NCBI GenBank assembly: GCA_016719945.1
Contig: JADJYE010000030.1
Location: 124,001-188,000 of the forward strand
DNA length: 64,000 nucleotides
Direction: 5' to 3'
Source: Polyangiaceae bacterium
GTDB lineage: Bacteria; Myxococcota_A; Polyangia; Polyangiales; Polyangiaceae
Below, one piece after another: positions 9,358-21,594 of the stretch. The position numbers and the translations under genes are program-made. The notes under the pieces were generated by a model. It worked only from the letters and a program-made list of their open reading frames with translations, was not told where the DNA came from and did no database searches. Positions within the stretch are counted from its first letter, which is position 1. The number at the start of each line of letters is the position of its first letter.

Positions 9358-11183
9358 TGAGTTGGAGCGATATCGGCCTCGCGCTCCGCGGCGTGGAGGG
9401 CTGGCCCGTCTGGGTGATCGGCCTGGTTGCGGTCGCGTTCGTCGTGTGGCGTGGGCTCATCCCGGTCGCGTGGGGCAACACCTCGCTCAAGCGCGTCCAC
9501 CCGACCCGCGCCGCGCTCAGCATCTTCGGCGGGCTCGTGGGCCTCGGGTTCCTCGTCACGTACACGATCGCCCGCATCCTCGAGCGGCACGCGCGCCTTC
9601 GCGCCCAGGAGATCCTCGGCGACGTTGCGCTCGAGGCCATCCCGTCGTCGAGCCTGCCGTTCAGCGTGCGCGATGAGGTCGTCCGCTACAGCTCGCTGGG
9701 AGCGGGCGTCGTCTTCCTGGTCTTCCTGGTGGCGACGCTCTTGCCGCTCGCGCTCGACCTGCTCGAGCGGTCCGCGTTCACGCCGTTCGTCGCCGCCCGC
9801 CACGTGAGGGCCACGAAGAGCGGCTTCTTGACGGTCATCAGCGTGCTGTCGATCCTGGGGGTCTGCGTCTCCTCGTGCGCCCTGTGCTCCGTGACGAGCG
9901 TGATGGGCGGCTTCGCGAACGACCTCAAGCAGAAGATCTTGGGCAACAACCCGCACGTCGTGATCGACGGCAAGCGGCCCGGGGGCTTCGACGAGTGGGA
10001 GCCGGCGCTCGAGCAGGTCCGCGCAGCGCTCGGCCCCGACGGCGCCGCGACCCCGGTCGTCGCGGGCGACGCGATGAGCCAGAGCGCGTCGAACACGGCC
10101 GGCGTGCTGGTGAAGGGCATCGACCCCGAGTCGATCGGCAAGGTCATCGATCTCGAGAAGAACATCGACGTGGGTCGCTTCTCTTACCTCTCGAACCCCG
10201 AGGCGCTCGCCAACATCCCGGCGGGGGAGGTGATCTGCAAGAACGCAGACGGCACCCCCAGGCGGAAGATCGCGTCGTTCTTCGACGAGGAGCCGATCGA
10301 CCCCAAGCTCGACCCTGCTTTGCGCGAGTTCCGCAAGCCGCCTCCGTCCCGCCCCGGCGTCATCCTGGGACGCGAGCTGGCGAAGAGCCTGCACGTGTGC
10401 GTCGGCGACGAGGTGACGCTGCTGTCGCCGATGGGCGAGCTGTTGGGCTCCGCCGTGATGCCGAGGACGCGCAAGTTCCGGGTCGCCGCCATCTTCTACA
10501 GCGCGATGTACGAGTACGACGCGAGCCACGCGTACATCCTGATCGATCAGGCGCAGAACTTCTTCAGCCTCGACGACAAGATCTCCCAGATCGACGTGCG
10601 CGTTTCGTCGCCCGAGGGCGTCGAGTCGTTCGCCGGGCGCATCGACGGCGCGCTCGCGGCCGCGTACGAGCCGGGCAAGCGCCCCGACAACGCGCCGCCT
10701 CCGCCCGAGCTGCGCGTGCGCGACTGGAAGCAGATGAACAAGAACCTGTTCAGCGCGCTCAAGCTGGAGCGGATCGCGACCTTCATGATCCTGTCGGTGG
10801 CGATCATCGTCGCGAGCTTCTGCATCGTCTGCACGTTGCTGCTGATGGTCACCGAGAAGACCCGGCAGATCGCCATCATGAAGGCGCTCGGCGCGAGCGA
10901 CGGAGCGGTCCAGCGCATCTTCATCCTGGAGGGGATGATCATCGGCGCGATCGGCACGCTGTTCGGCGTGGGCATCGCGCTCGCCGCGTCCACCGGGCTC
11001 AAGTGGTTCGGCGCTCGGCTGCCCCCCGAGGTCTATTACATCGACCGACTCCCGGTGAACGTCGATCTGGCGGACTACGGCCTCGTGGCGCTCAGCGCGA
11101 TGCTCATCTGCACCGTGTCCACCCTCTACCCCGCCTACGCTGCGTCGCGGATCTCCCCCGTCGACGGCCTCAGGTACGAGTGA
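9357..11183 (+). CDS. LolC/LolE-type ABC transporter permease with extra N-terminal membrane helices
   Basis: 608 residues. From about residue 142 (FVAARHVRATKSGFLTVISV) the protein is a standard LolC/E lipoprotein-release permease: one helix, a large periplasmic domain, then three helices including the FtsX-like coupling region EKTRQIAIMKALGAS and the ending SRISPVDGLRYE. With the LolD-type ATPase that follows after two bases it should extract lipoproteins from the inner membrane. It is unusual in having about 140 extra N-terminal residues with three predicted helices (about 17-38, 52-74, 116-137). Only one permease gene is present, so the transporter would be a homodimer or pair with a subunit elsewhere. 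Confidence 0.9.
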   Translation: MSWSDIGLALRGVEGWPVWVIGLVAVAFVVWRGLIPVAWGNTSLKRVHPTRAALSIFGGLVGLGFLVTYTIARILERHARLRAQEILGDVALEAIPSSSLPFSVRDEVVRYSSLGAGVVFLVFLVATLLPLALDLLERSAFTPFVAARHVRATKSGFLTVISVLSILGVCVSSCALCSVTSVMGGFANDLKQKILGNNPHVVIDGKRPGGFDEWEPALEQVRAALGPDGAATPVVAGDAMSQSASNTAGVLVKGIDPESIGKVIDLEKNIDVGRFSYLSNPEALANIPAGEVICKNADGTPRRKIASFFDEEPIDPKLDPALREFRKPPPSRPGVILGRELAKSLHVCVGDEVTLLSPMGELLGSAVMPRTRKFRVAAIFYSAMYEYDASHAYILIDQAQNFFSLDDKISQIDVRVSSPEGVESFAGRIDGALAAAYEPGKRPDNAPPPPELRVRDWKQMNKNLFSALKLERIATFMILSVAIIVASFCIVCTLLLMVTEKTRQIAIMKALGASDGAVQRIFILEGMIIGAIGTLFGVGIALAASTGLKWFGARLPPEVYYIDRLPVNVDLADYGLVALSAMLICTVSTLYPAYAASRISPVDGLRYE

Positions 11184-11185
11184 CC

Positions 11186-11968
<783 letters not shown>

Positions 11969-11971
11969 GGC

Positions 11972-12415
11972 GTGAGCGACGCGCGGATCGAGGCGGTGGC
12001 GAGCCTGCACCTGCTGGTCTGGATCGCCAAGGCGGATCGGGCGCTGCACGCGTCGGAGCGCGCGATGATCCAGGACGCGCTGCGCGAGGTCGGGCTCGAC
12101 GACCTGGTGTCCGCTCGGGAGCTGTTCGACGACGAGTTCGAGATCGCCGACCAGGTCGCCCTGTTGCGGACGAAGGTGGCGCGAGAGGAGGCCTTCCGAT
12201 CGGCGTACCAGCTCGCCTTCGTCGACGGGGAGTGCAGCGTCGAGGAGCGGCGACGATTGAACGAGCTGCGCAGCGTGCTGGCGATCGACGGCGCGCGCGA
12301 GCACGAGCTGGCCGAGGCGGCGGACCGCGGTCGCCAGGCGCCAGAGAGCGCGGCGGCGCGCTTCCGCGGCGCGATCCGTGGCCTGCTCGACGCGTTCAAG
12401 AGCGGCGGCGGCTGA
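11972..12415 (+). CDS. TerB-like helical protein
   Basis: 147 residues from a GTG three bases after the lolD stop, so probably in the same transcript. The all-helical sequence with the acidic start of each half (WIAKADRALHASERAMI and FVDGECSVEERRRLNELR) resembles TerB-type metal-binding folds, where two similar helical halves carry Asp/Glu clusters. The family's biochemical role is not settled; there is no tellurite-resistance operon around it, so a resistance function is not implied. Confidence 0.65.
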   Translation: MSDARIEAVASLHLLVWIAKADRALHASERAMIQDALREVGLDDLVSARELFDDEFEIADQVALLRTKVAREEAFRSAYQLAFVDGECSVEERRRLNELRSVLAIDGAREHELAEAADRGRQAPESAAARFRGAIRGLLDAFKSGGG

Positions 12416-12435
12416 GCGTCGAGTCGCCGGGGGGC

Positions 12436-13464
12436 CTAACCGCCCGCCTCCGCCATGCTGAACGGCAGCCGTCGCTTGCCGGGCACGCCCGGGTGAAAGC
12501 TCTGCTTGCTGGCCGCCGCGCGCGCCACGGCCGCCAACAACAGCCCAGGGTCTGCCCGTCGCAGGGGCTCGCCCAGGTCGACGCCGCCGCTCTCATAGAG
12601 GCAGCCTCGTAGGACGCCGTTCGCGGAGAGCCGGAGGCGATCACAAGCGCCGCAGAAGGACTCCGTGTCCGACGCGATGACGCCAAAGGTCAGGCCATCG
12701 TCCGTGCGCCACAGCGCCGCTGGATCGGCGGCCGCCCGCCGCGGCAGCGGTGAGGCGCCACGCTCCGCCCGGACGCGCGCCACGATCTCCCGGCCGGACA
12801 GGAACGCAGCCCGCGTATAGGCCACCGCGCTCCCTGTGTTCATCAGCTCGATGAAGCGCACCTCGACGCCGAGTCGACGGGACAGCGCGAGAAAATCAGA
12901 AATCTCGTCGTCGTTGCGGCCTCGCTGGACGACGCAGTTGATCTTCACCTCGGCCAGGCTCCGCTTGGCGTCATTCACCGCGAGGAGCGCCTGCTCGACG
13001 CTCCCTTCGCCCATCAACGCCCGGTAGCGATCCGGCTGCAGTGAGTCGACGTGGATCGTGGCTCCGTGTAGACCCGCGGCGCGGAGCGCGGGGAGCCTTG
13101 GCGGTAACAGCACCCCGTTGGTCGTGAGCGAGAGGGTGCAATCGAGCGCATCCCGGAAGGCCGCCACCACCTCGGGAAGATCGTCTCGCAGCAGGGGCTC
13201 GCCCCCCGTGAACCGCACCTTGCGCACCCCGAGCTGCGCGAAGGCGGTCGCCAGCCGGCGGTAGTCGCCGACCGCGAGCCGCTCGCTACCGTTGAGGTAG
13301 GGCGTCACCGAGCCGGGCTTGCAATAGAGGCAGCGATACTGGCACCGATCCGTGAGGCTGACCCGCAACGTGTAGCCACTCGCTAGTCCCGTGGAGCCAA
13401 CGATGCTTGAAGAGTTCGGGCCGCCCCTGCCGGGGCGATGGCGGCCCGAGCTCTCTGGCCACAC
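12436..13464 (-). CDS. moaA: GTP 3',8-cyclase MoaA (molybdenum cofactor synthesis)
   Basis: About 342 residues from the GTG at 13464; the frame stays open to 13566 but that would overlap the preceding gene, so the later start is preferred with some doubt. This radical SAM enzyme converts GTP to 3',8-cyclo-GTP, the first step in molybdopterin synthesis. The N-terminal cluster motif is CQYRCLYC, the GGEP motif is FTGGEPLL, the C-terminal cluster motif is CGACDRLRLSANGVLRGC, and the protein ends in the functional double glycine (MAEAGG). It is the last gene downstream of the molybdoenzyme operon on the same strand, which suggests it supports cofactor supply for that enzyme. Confidence 0.92.
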   Translation of the reverse strand: MWPESSGRHRPGRGGPNSSSIVGSTGLASGYTLRVSLTDRCQYRCLYCKPGSVTPYLNGSERLAVGDYRRLATAFAQLGVRKVRFTGGEPLLRDDLPEVVAAFRDALDCTLSLTTNGVLLPPRLPALRAAGLHGATIHVDSLQPDRYRALMGEGSVEQALLAVNDAKRSLAEVKINCVVQRGRNDDEISDFLALSRRLGVEVRFIELMNTGSAVAYTRAAFLSGREIVARVRAERGASPLPRRAAADPAALWRTDDGLTFGVIASDTESFCGACDRLRLSANGVLRGCLYESGGVDLGEPLRRADPGLLLAAVARAAASKQSFHPGVPGKRRLPFSMAEAGG

Positions 13465-13499
13465 GTTGGTTTGTTCCGACGCGGACTCCTCATTGTTTG

Positions 13500-13520
13500 C
13501 GTGGAAACTTCGTTTCCACG
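13500..13520. promoter_or_regulatory. Perfect 9-bp inverted repeat between chaperone gene and moaA
   Basis: The arms CGTGGAAAC and GTTTCCACG are separated by TTC. The hairpin lies in the 70-base gap between the TorD-like gene stop (13535) and the moaA start (13464). No T-run follows on either strand, so it is not a classic intrinsic terminator. It may be an operator, an RNA processing site or a partial terminator that sets the moaA level relative to the operon. Confidence 0.5.
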
Positions 13521-13534
13521 GCGCCAGGCGTCCG

Positions 13535-14197
13535 TCATTGGACGGTGGGCAGGTGGACGGCGCCACACTTCATCTCCTCTTTGAGCTCGGCGTCGCTGAA
13601 GAAGTCGAGCGGCGCGGGGGCCACCTCGAGCGCGGCGCACTCCGCCGCGACGAGCCCGTGGACCCAATCGAAGACGGGGCCATAGCAGTGACCCGAGCTG
13701 ACCTCGGGGCGCCGCGCGATGGCGCCGATGAATCGACCGAGGTGATCCTCCAGGAACTTCCGGCGAGCGGCGTCGACGATGCTGATGCCCTCGCTGTCGC
13801 CGCGCTCGACGAGCAGCGCGCGCTTCATGAGCAGCAGCGAGTAGAACTCGAGCTCGACCGCGACGTTGTCGACCAGCTCGGTCTCGTCGCGGGCAAAGCC
13901 GAACGCAGCGTAAAAGCCAGAGATGTCGGCGAGGTCATTGCCCTTGCTCATCCCGCGCATTCGGCCGTGCTCGGTCTCGTACAGCGAGGCGCGCTGCCCT
14001 CCGCGGTCGAAGAGCTCGAGGAACAGGGAGCGGACCTCGTCGAAGCCCGCCGAGCCAGCGCGCAGCAGCGGCCCGCCGGCCGGGTGATCCGAGAGCTCCT
14101 CTCGGAGGTCCGTGAGGGTCGCCTCGACCTCTCGATCCGGGTAGGAGGTGAAGAGGGACGCCAGCGAAAAGTCGCGGACCGAGTCGAGGGTGCTCAT
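13535..14197 (-). CDS. TorD/DmsD-like chaperone of the type II molybdoenzyme (delta subunit)
   Basis: 220 residues, mostly helical. The segment LYETEHGRMRGMSKGNDLADISGFYAAFGF matches the core of NarJ/TorD-type chaperones (E-x-E-H, then LADISGFY), as in EbdD, SerD and DdhD. These chaperones insert the bis-MGD cofactor in the alpha subunit and hold back Tat export until it is loaded. The ATG overlaps the stop of the gamma-subunit gene (ATGA), so translation is coupled. It ends 71 bases before moaA. Confidence 0.82.
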   Translation of the reverse strand: MSTLDSVRDFSLASLFTSYPDREVEATLTDLREELSDHPAGGPLLRAGSAGFDEVRSLFLELFDRGGQRASLYETEHGRMRGMSKGNDLADISGFYAAFGFARDETELVDNVAVELEFYSLLLMKRALLVERGDSEGISIVDAARRKFLEDHLGRFIGAIARRPEVSSGHCYGPVFDWVHGLVAAECAALEVAPAPLDFFSDAELKEEMKCGAVHLPTVQ

Positions 14198-15075
14198 TGG
14201 ACCGTCACCGGCGTCCATTGCATGGTTACCGACTTGCGGGAGCCGACCTCGGCCTTGCCGCCTTGCCACACCGCGAACCCCACGTGACTCTTGGTGCCCG
14301 GCGCGAGGTTCGACCCGCCCTCGGGGGTCAGGCTGCGCACGAGCACGACCGTCCACTCCCCGTCGCGCCAGACCCCGAGCCCCGCGCTGCCGTGGCCCTC
14401 CTGAACCGCCGAGGTCGAGAAGCCCTCGGCGACGATCTCGTCGACGCCGTTCTTCGGATAGCTCTGAGGATTGCCGACCGCCATACCGGGAGAGAACTTC
14501 TCCTTCTGCTCCTGCGTGCCGCCCTTCGCGTCCTTGAAGTCCATCGGGTACATGTCGACCTGCGCGTTGGGGTAGAGCGCAGTCATCTCCGGCTTCCCCT
14601 CGATGGCATCGCGCTGGTACTGCGCCCGCCAGTGGAAGATGTGCACAGGGTTGCCCGCCGCGCCCATCATCACCGACGGCGGCTCTGCGCCCCCCTTCAG
14701 CGGAAACTGCATGGCGACCGCGTCGGAGAACTCGCCGAGCCGACCGGCATGGGAGATCTCCGAGTCCTTCCAGCGGAGTCGAAGCGCGATGTGCTTGCCG
14801 TCGTGGGCGGCCTGGACGGTCACCCGGTCGGTGGTCGTCGCCTCGGGCCGCGGGGTGATGAACGGCTGCGCGGCGAGCGTGACCCAGCCCGCGCGGACCT
14901 TGCCCCAGAAAGCGGCGTCAGGGTCTGGCTTGGACAGATCTTCGGCCACCTTCTCGACGACCAAGTCCGTGAGTGGCTCCACGGGCAGCGGGCCGGCGGC
15001 CTCTTCTCCACCATTGCGGCACCCGAAGCAGCCGACGAAGAGGAGGCCCAACAATGTCTGGTGAGTGCGGTTCAT
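14194..15075 (-). CDS. Heme b-binding gamma subunit of type II molybdoenzyme (EB_dh family)
   Basis: 293 residues. It starts with a lipoprotein-like signal (LLGLLFVGCFGC), so it may be anchored by lipid in the periplasm. The body matches the ethylbenzene-dehydrogenase-type heme domain: FWGKVRAGWVTLAAQP near the start, VQAAHDGKHIALRLRWKD, then PVHIFHWRAQYQ and a C-terminal WTVVLVRSLTPEG with FAVWQGGKAEVGSRKSVTMQW. Such subunits carry a single b heme (Met and Lys ligands in EbdC; M and K residues are present but ligand identity cannot be assigned here) and take electrons between the beta subunit and a cytochrome c. Gene order alpha-beta-gamma-chaperone equals that of ebdABCD and differs from serABDC. 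Confidence 0.85.
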   Translation of the reverse strand: MNRTHQTLLGLLFVGCFGCRNGGEEAAGPLPVEPLTDLVVEKVAEDLSKPDPDAAFWGKVRAGWVTLAAQPFITPRPEATTTDRVTVQAAHDGKHIALRLRWKDSEISHAGRLGEFSDAVAMQFPLKGGAEPPSVMMGAAGNPVHIFHWRAQYQRDAIEGKPEMTALYPNAQVDMYPMDFKDAKGGTQEQKEKFSPGMAVGNPQSYPKNGVDEIVAEGFSTSAVQEGHGSAGLGVWRDGEWTVVLVRSLTPEGGSNLAPGTKSHVGFAVWQGGKAEVGSRKSVTMQWTPVTVQ

Positions 15076-15107
15076 GTCCGATCCTTTGGCTCGGTGCGGA
15101 GGAGAGC

Positions 15108-16247
15108 TCACGGGGTGTTGTGGCGCACGACCTCGAGCTTCTCGTCGAACGCGTCGCGCACGAAGATCTCCTCGGTGACCGGGACGGTCACGATCTCCTT
15201 GTCGTCGCGGTCGAAGCCGGTTGCCCGGCCCTCTTTGACCTCGAAGCGGTTGATGATCTTGTCGCTGCTGCCCATCAGGCAGAGCAGCCCCTGCGCCACC
15301 GGGTCGCTGGAGAGCTCGCGGTAACGCTGGAGAGCTCCCTCGACGTTGGGCCCGAACATCTGCTTGAGGTACTCGCGATCCGCGTTCAGCGGCGGGATGT
15401 AGTAGATGTTCGGCTCGAGGCCGAGCTGCGGGTAATACGGCAGGGCGATCTGCTTCTCGTGGACGAGGTAGTCGACAGGGTTGTCCTTGCGGGCCTTCCA
15501 CGGCGGGTTGATGAACCCCATGACGCGAATCTTGCCGATGCAGTTGACGACACACTGCGGCTGGATGCCCTCCTCGACGGCTGGGTAGCAACCAATGCAC
15601 TTCTCGCTGGTGCGGGTGTAGGGGTTGTACATCGACTTCTTGTAGGGGCAGGCGCGGACGCACTCGCCATAGCCCTTGCAGCGCTCCTGGTCGATGAGCA
15701 CGACGCCGTCTTCCTCGCGCTTGTAGATGGCCTTGCGCGGGCACGCCGCGAGGCAGGCGGGGTAGGTGCAGTGCGCGCAGGTGCGCGGCAGATAGAAGAA
15801 CCACTGGTCATGCGGCAGGCTGGCCATGTGCGCGCCGCCGTCGAGCGACGGCAACCCTCCTGAGTCGTCCTCGCCGACGTTGGGGTACATCCAGTCCTCG
15901 TCGGTGGGGGCGAAGTGCAGGACCCGCTCGGTGGGCGGCGCCGCCTCAATGAGCGTCTTGCCCAGGTACTCCCCGTTCGCCGACCAGTCCTGGCGCCCGA
16001 GCTTCTCGAGGATGCGCAGGTCCCAGGCCAGCGGGTAGCCGCCCCAGGGCTTGGTCTCGACGTTGTTCCAGAACATGTACTCCTGGCCCTTGCCGCTGGT
16101 CCAGGTGGTCTTGCAGGCCAGGGTGCAGGTCTGGCAGGCGATGCACTTGTTCAGGTCGAAGACGATCGCCCATTGCTTCTTGGGACGACTCTCGTCGTAC
16201 GGGTACTCGATGTCTCGCGCGAGCTGCCAATTCTTCACTTTGGGCAT
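15108..16247 (-). CDS. Iron-sulfur beta subunit of type II DMSO-reductase-family molybdoenzyme
   Basis: 379 residues. Four cysteine groups are visible: CIACQTCTLAC, CAHCTYPACLAAC, CKGYGECVRAC and CIGCYPAVEEGIQPQC with a later VVNC. This is the four-cluster ferredoxin arrangement of NarH/EbdB/SerB/PcrB, which relays electrons between the alpha-subunit cluster and the heme subunit. The N-terminus NWQLARDIEYPYDESRPKKQ is typical of the type II set and has no signal peptide, so it is expected to travel through Tat as a complex with alpha. It starts 12 bases after the alpha stop. Confidence 0.93.
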   Translation of the reverse strand: MPKVKNWQLARDIEYPYDESRPKKQWAIVFDLNKCIACQTCTLACKTTWTSGKGQEYMFWNNVETKPWGGYPLAWDLRILEKLGRQDWSANGEYLGKTLIEAAPPTERVLHFAPTDEDWMYPNVGEDDSGGLPSLDGGAHMASLPHDQWFFYLPRTCAHCTYPACLAACPRKAIYKREEDGVVLIDQERCKGYGECVRACPYKKSMYNPYTRTSEKCIGCYPAVEEGIQPQCVVNCIGKIRVMGFINPPWKARKDNPVDYLVHEKQIALPYYPQLGLEPNIYYIPPLNADREYLKQMFGPNVEGALQRYRELSSDPVAQGLLCLMGSSDKIINRFEVKEGRATGFDRDDKEIVTVPVTEEIFVRDAFDEKLEVVRHNTP

Positions 16248-16259
16248 GGTGTTCCTCGC

Positions 16260-19709
<3,450 letters not shown>

Positions 19710-19743
19710 GGGTTTCACCGTGCTGGGGTTCGCGAAATCGGGC

Positions 19744-20475
19744 CTACGTGGTGATCACGGCCCGTGGGGAGTGCTCTTTGATGCGCAGGCCGGGGAGGTG
19801 CCGCGCCAGGCTGCGCTCGACCATTCCGCTGACGCTCAGGTGACCCATACCCCCGGTCACCCGGTAGAGCAGGACGCCCTCCGAGAGGCCGAGGAAGCTC
19901 ACCTGGACCGAGCTGTCGAAGCGCTGCGTGGAGCGCTGGATGCGCGCCAAGATCTGGCCCATCTCGGGGGGGATGGGCGCGAAGCGGACGGCGCTGTCGA
20001 GCCGCTCGTGGAAGACGTCGACGCAGGACGCCGAGCCGCCGGTCACGGCCTCGTGACGCGACACCCCGAGCGTCTCGGTGACGCCGAGCACGAGCCCGAG
20101 CACCGACTCGTACGCGACCCTGCAGGCGTGGGGACCGAGCGACGCGAGGGGACAACCTGCCCGCTCGAGGCGCAGGCCGTCGCCGTCGGGCAGCTCGCTC
20201 CACCGCCCTTGCAGGCACGGGTAGTCGAGAGCCCGCGCGACCTCAGGCAGGTCCGAGGCCTCGAGCACCATGCTGTGATGGCGGACGAAGCCCTTGCCCA
20301 GCGCGAGGCTGTTCTCGAACGACTGCTTGGCGGCGGCTTCGGGGTCCGCCGCCAGGGCCTCCGCGAGGATCTTCTCGTCTGGGTCGCCGTCCGTCGCTCC
20401 GGGCACAGAGGCCCGGAGGGCGGCCCGTCGGGCGTGTCTCCAGCGATTACCGAGCTCAGCGTAGGGGTCGCCCAC
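19744..20475 (-). CDS. Unknown cysteine-containing protein heading the molybdoenzyme operon
   Basis: 243 residues from a GTG; not recognised. It lies 34 bases upstream of the alpha gene on the same strand, so co-transcription is likely. There is no signal peptide or membrane helix. The first half has spaced cysteines (YPCLQGRW, ERAGCPLASLGPHACRVAYE, GGSASCVDVF) with a weak resemblance to V4R-type small-molecule-binding domains, where a cysteine pair ends in a C-x-F-like strand. The second half (VSFLGLSEGVLLYRVTGG, MVERSLARHLPGLRIKE) has alternating strands and helices loosely like a NifU-type scaffold but lacks its CxxC. It could be a regulator, a cofactor factor or a sensor for the system. 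Those are guesses. Confidence 0.55.
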   Translation of the reverse strand: MGDPYAELGNRWRHARRAALRASVPGATDGDPDEKILAEALAADPEAAAKQSFENSLALGKGFVRHHSMVLEASDLPEVARALDYPCLQGRWSELPDGDGLRLERAGCPLASLGPHACRVAYESVLGLVLGVTETLGVSRHEAVTGGSASCVDVFHERLDSAVRFAPIPPEMGQILARIQRSTQRFDSSVQVSFLGLSEGVLLYRVTGGMGHLSVSGMVERSLARHLPGLRIKEHSPRAVITT

Positions 20476-20610
20476 TTCCGTTGCGCCACCTGGAGCAGGA
20501 ACCGCGCCAGGCCCGAAAGTCCGGAAATCCCGTTGCGAGAATGTGACTTAGGGCGCAGGTCGTTCGCGGTCGGCGCAAAGCTTTCGGGCGGGGGCTCAGG
20601 GGGTGCCCAG

Positions 20611-21536
20611 TTAGCCCGGCGGCCGGCTCCACCTGCCGAGCTCCGACCTGAGCGCATCCTCCAGGGTGGGGTGCTCGAAGTCGAAGCCCGCGTCGAGCAG
20701 CTTGCGCGGCACGACGTTCTGACTGGCGAGGACGGTCTCTCGGCCCATCTGGCCGAACATCAGCTCGAGGGCGAACGCGGGCACCGGCACGACCGCTGGC
20801 CGGTGGAGCACGGCGCCGAGCGTCTTCACGAAGGTTCGGTTGTCGACCGGGCTCGAGCGACGACGTTGACGGGCCCGTCGAGCGCGGGCGTCTCGGCGCA
20901 GTAGACGAGGGCGCGGACGGCGTCTCCGAGGGAGACCCAGCTCATCATCTGCTTGCCGCTGCCGAGCGGCCCGCCGCCGCCCATCTTGAAGACCGGGAGC
21001 ATCTTCGCGAGGGCGCCGCTGTCCTTGGAGAGCACGACGCCCAGGCGCGCGAGCACGGTGCGCACGCCGGCGCTCTGCGCGGGCGCCGTGGCCGCCTCCC
21101 ACGCCTCACACACCTCGGCGAGGAAGCCGGCGCCGCGCGGCGCGCGTTCGTCGATCGCGGCGTCGCGGTCGAAGCCATAGAACCCCACGGCCGACGCCGA
21201 CACGAACGCGGCGGGCTTGGGGTCGAGGCGGGCGATCGTCCTCGCGAGCAGGCTCGTCGTGCGCGTGCGGCTCTGCAGGATCGAGCGCTTTCGTTCGTGG
21301 GTCCAGCGACCGTCGCCGACGTTCTCGCCCGACAGGTGGATGATCGCGTCGGCTCCCGCGAGCGCGCTGGGCTCGAGCACGTCGGCCTCGGGGTCCCACT
21401 GGGACTCGCCCGCGCCGCGTGGGGCGCGGCGGACGAGGCGCACGACGTCGTGGCCCGTCGCTTCGAGCAGGGCGGCCAGGGCGGTGCCCACCAGGCCGCT
21501 CGCGCCGCTGAGCACGAAGCGCGCTCGCTCTTTCAT
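20611..21536 (-). CDS. YfcH-type (TIGR01777) NAD-dependent epimerase-like protein, frameshifted near 20855
   Basis: About 308 residues after restoring one base. It has the SDR glycine motif GASGLVGTALAALL, the family signature AIIHLSGENVGDGRW, active-site-like SASAVGFYG, and the DUF1731-type C-terminus (FVKTLGAVLHRPAVVPVPAF, LLDAGFDFEHPTLEDAL). The frame breaks near 20855: adding one C in GCTCGAGCCC gives NVVAPSPVDNRTF. Physiological substrate is unknown for the family. Its start is the last of a series of overlapping ATGA units that follow astA (see the two micro-ORFs), and the likely ribosome site AAGGAG is inside the second of these. Confidence 0.88.
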
Positions 21537-21574
21537 GGGGACGCTCGCTCCTTCATGGCAGCCCGCCTGGTCAT
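21533..21574 (-). CDS. 13-codon micro-ORF linking to the YfcH-type gene
   Basis: ATG at 21574 encodes MTRRAAMKERASP and stops with a TGA that overlaps the ATG of the YfcH-type gene (ATGA at 21536-21533). It contains an AAGGAG about 11 bases before that ATG. Together with the preceding micro-ORF it forms a chain of stop/start overlaps from the AstA gene to the YfcH-type gene. Coding is read directly from sequence; whether it is translated is inference. Confidence 0.4.
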   Translation of the reverse strand: MTRRAAMKERASP

Positions 21575-21594
21575 GACGTTGCCCGCTTGCTCAT
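21571..21594 (-). CDS. 7-codon micro-ORF at the end of the AstA-type gene
   Basis: ATG at 21594 overlaps the stop of the AstA-type gene (ATGA at 21594-21591), encodes MSKRATS, and its own stop overlaps the ATG of the next micro-ORF (ATGA at 21574-21571). The region is built from roughly 20-base units containing CATGA and GCGGGC or GCGAGC, so it may have arisen by tandem duplication of a start region. Confidence 0.35.
   Translation of the reverse strand: MSKRATS

Noticed and set aside
11972..12415. Tellurite-resistance gene
   Set aside because: Only the general TerB-like fold is suggested; no terC, terD or terZ nearby.
12436..13566. MoaA starting at 13566
   Set aside because: It would overlap the chaperone gene and add a 34-residue unconserved lead; GTG 13464 fits the family length better.
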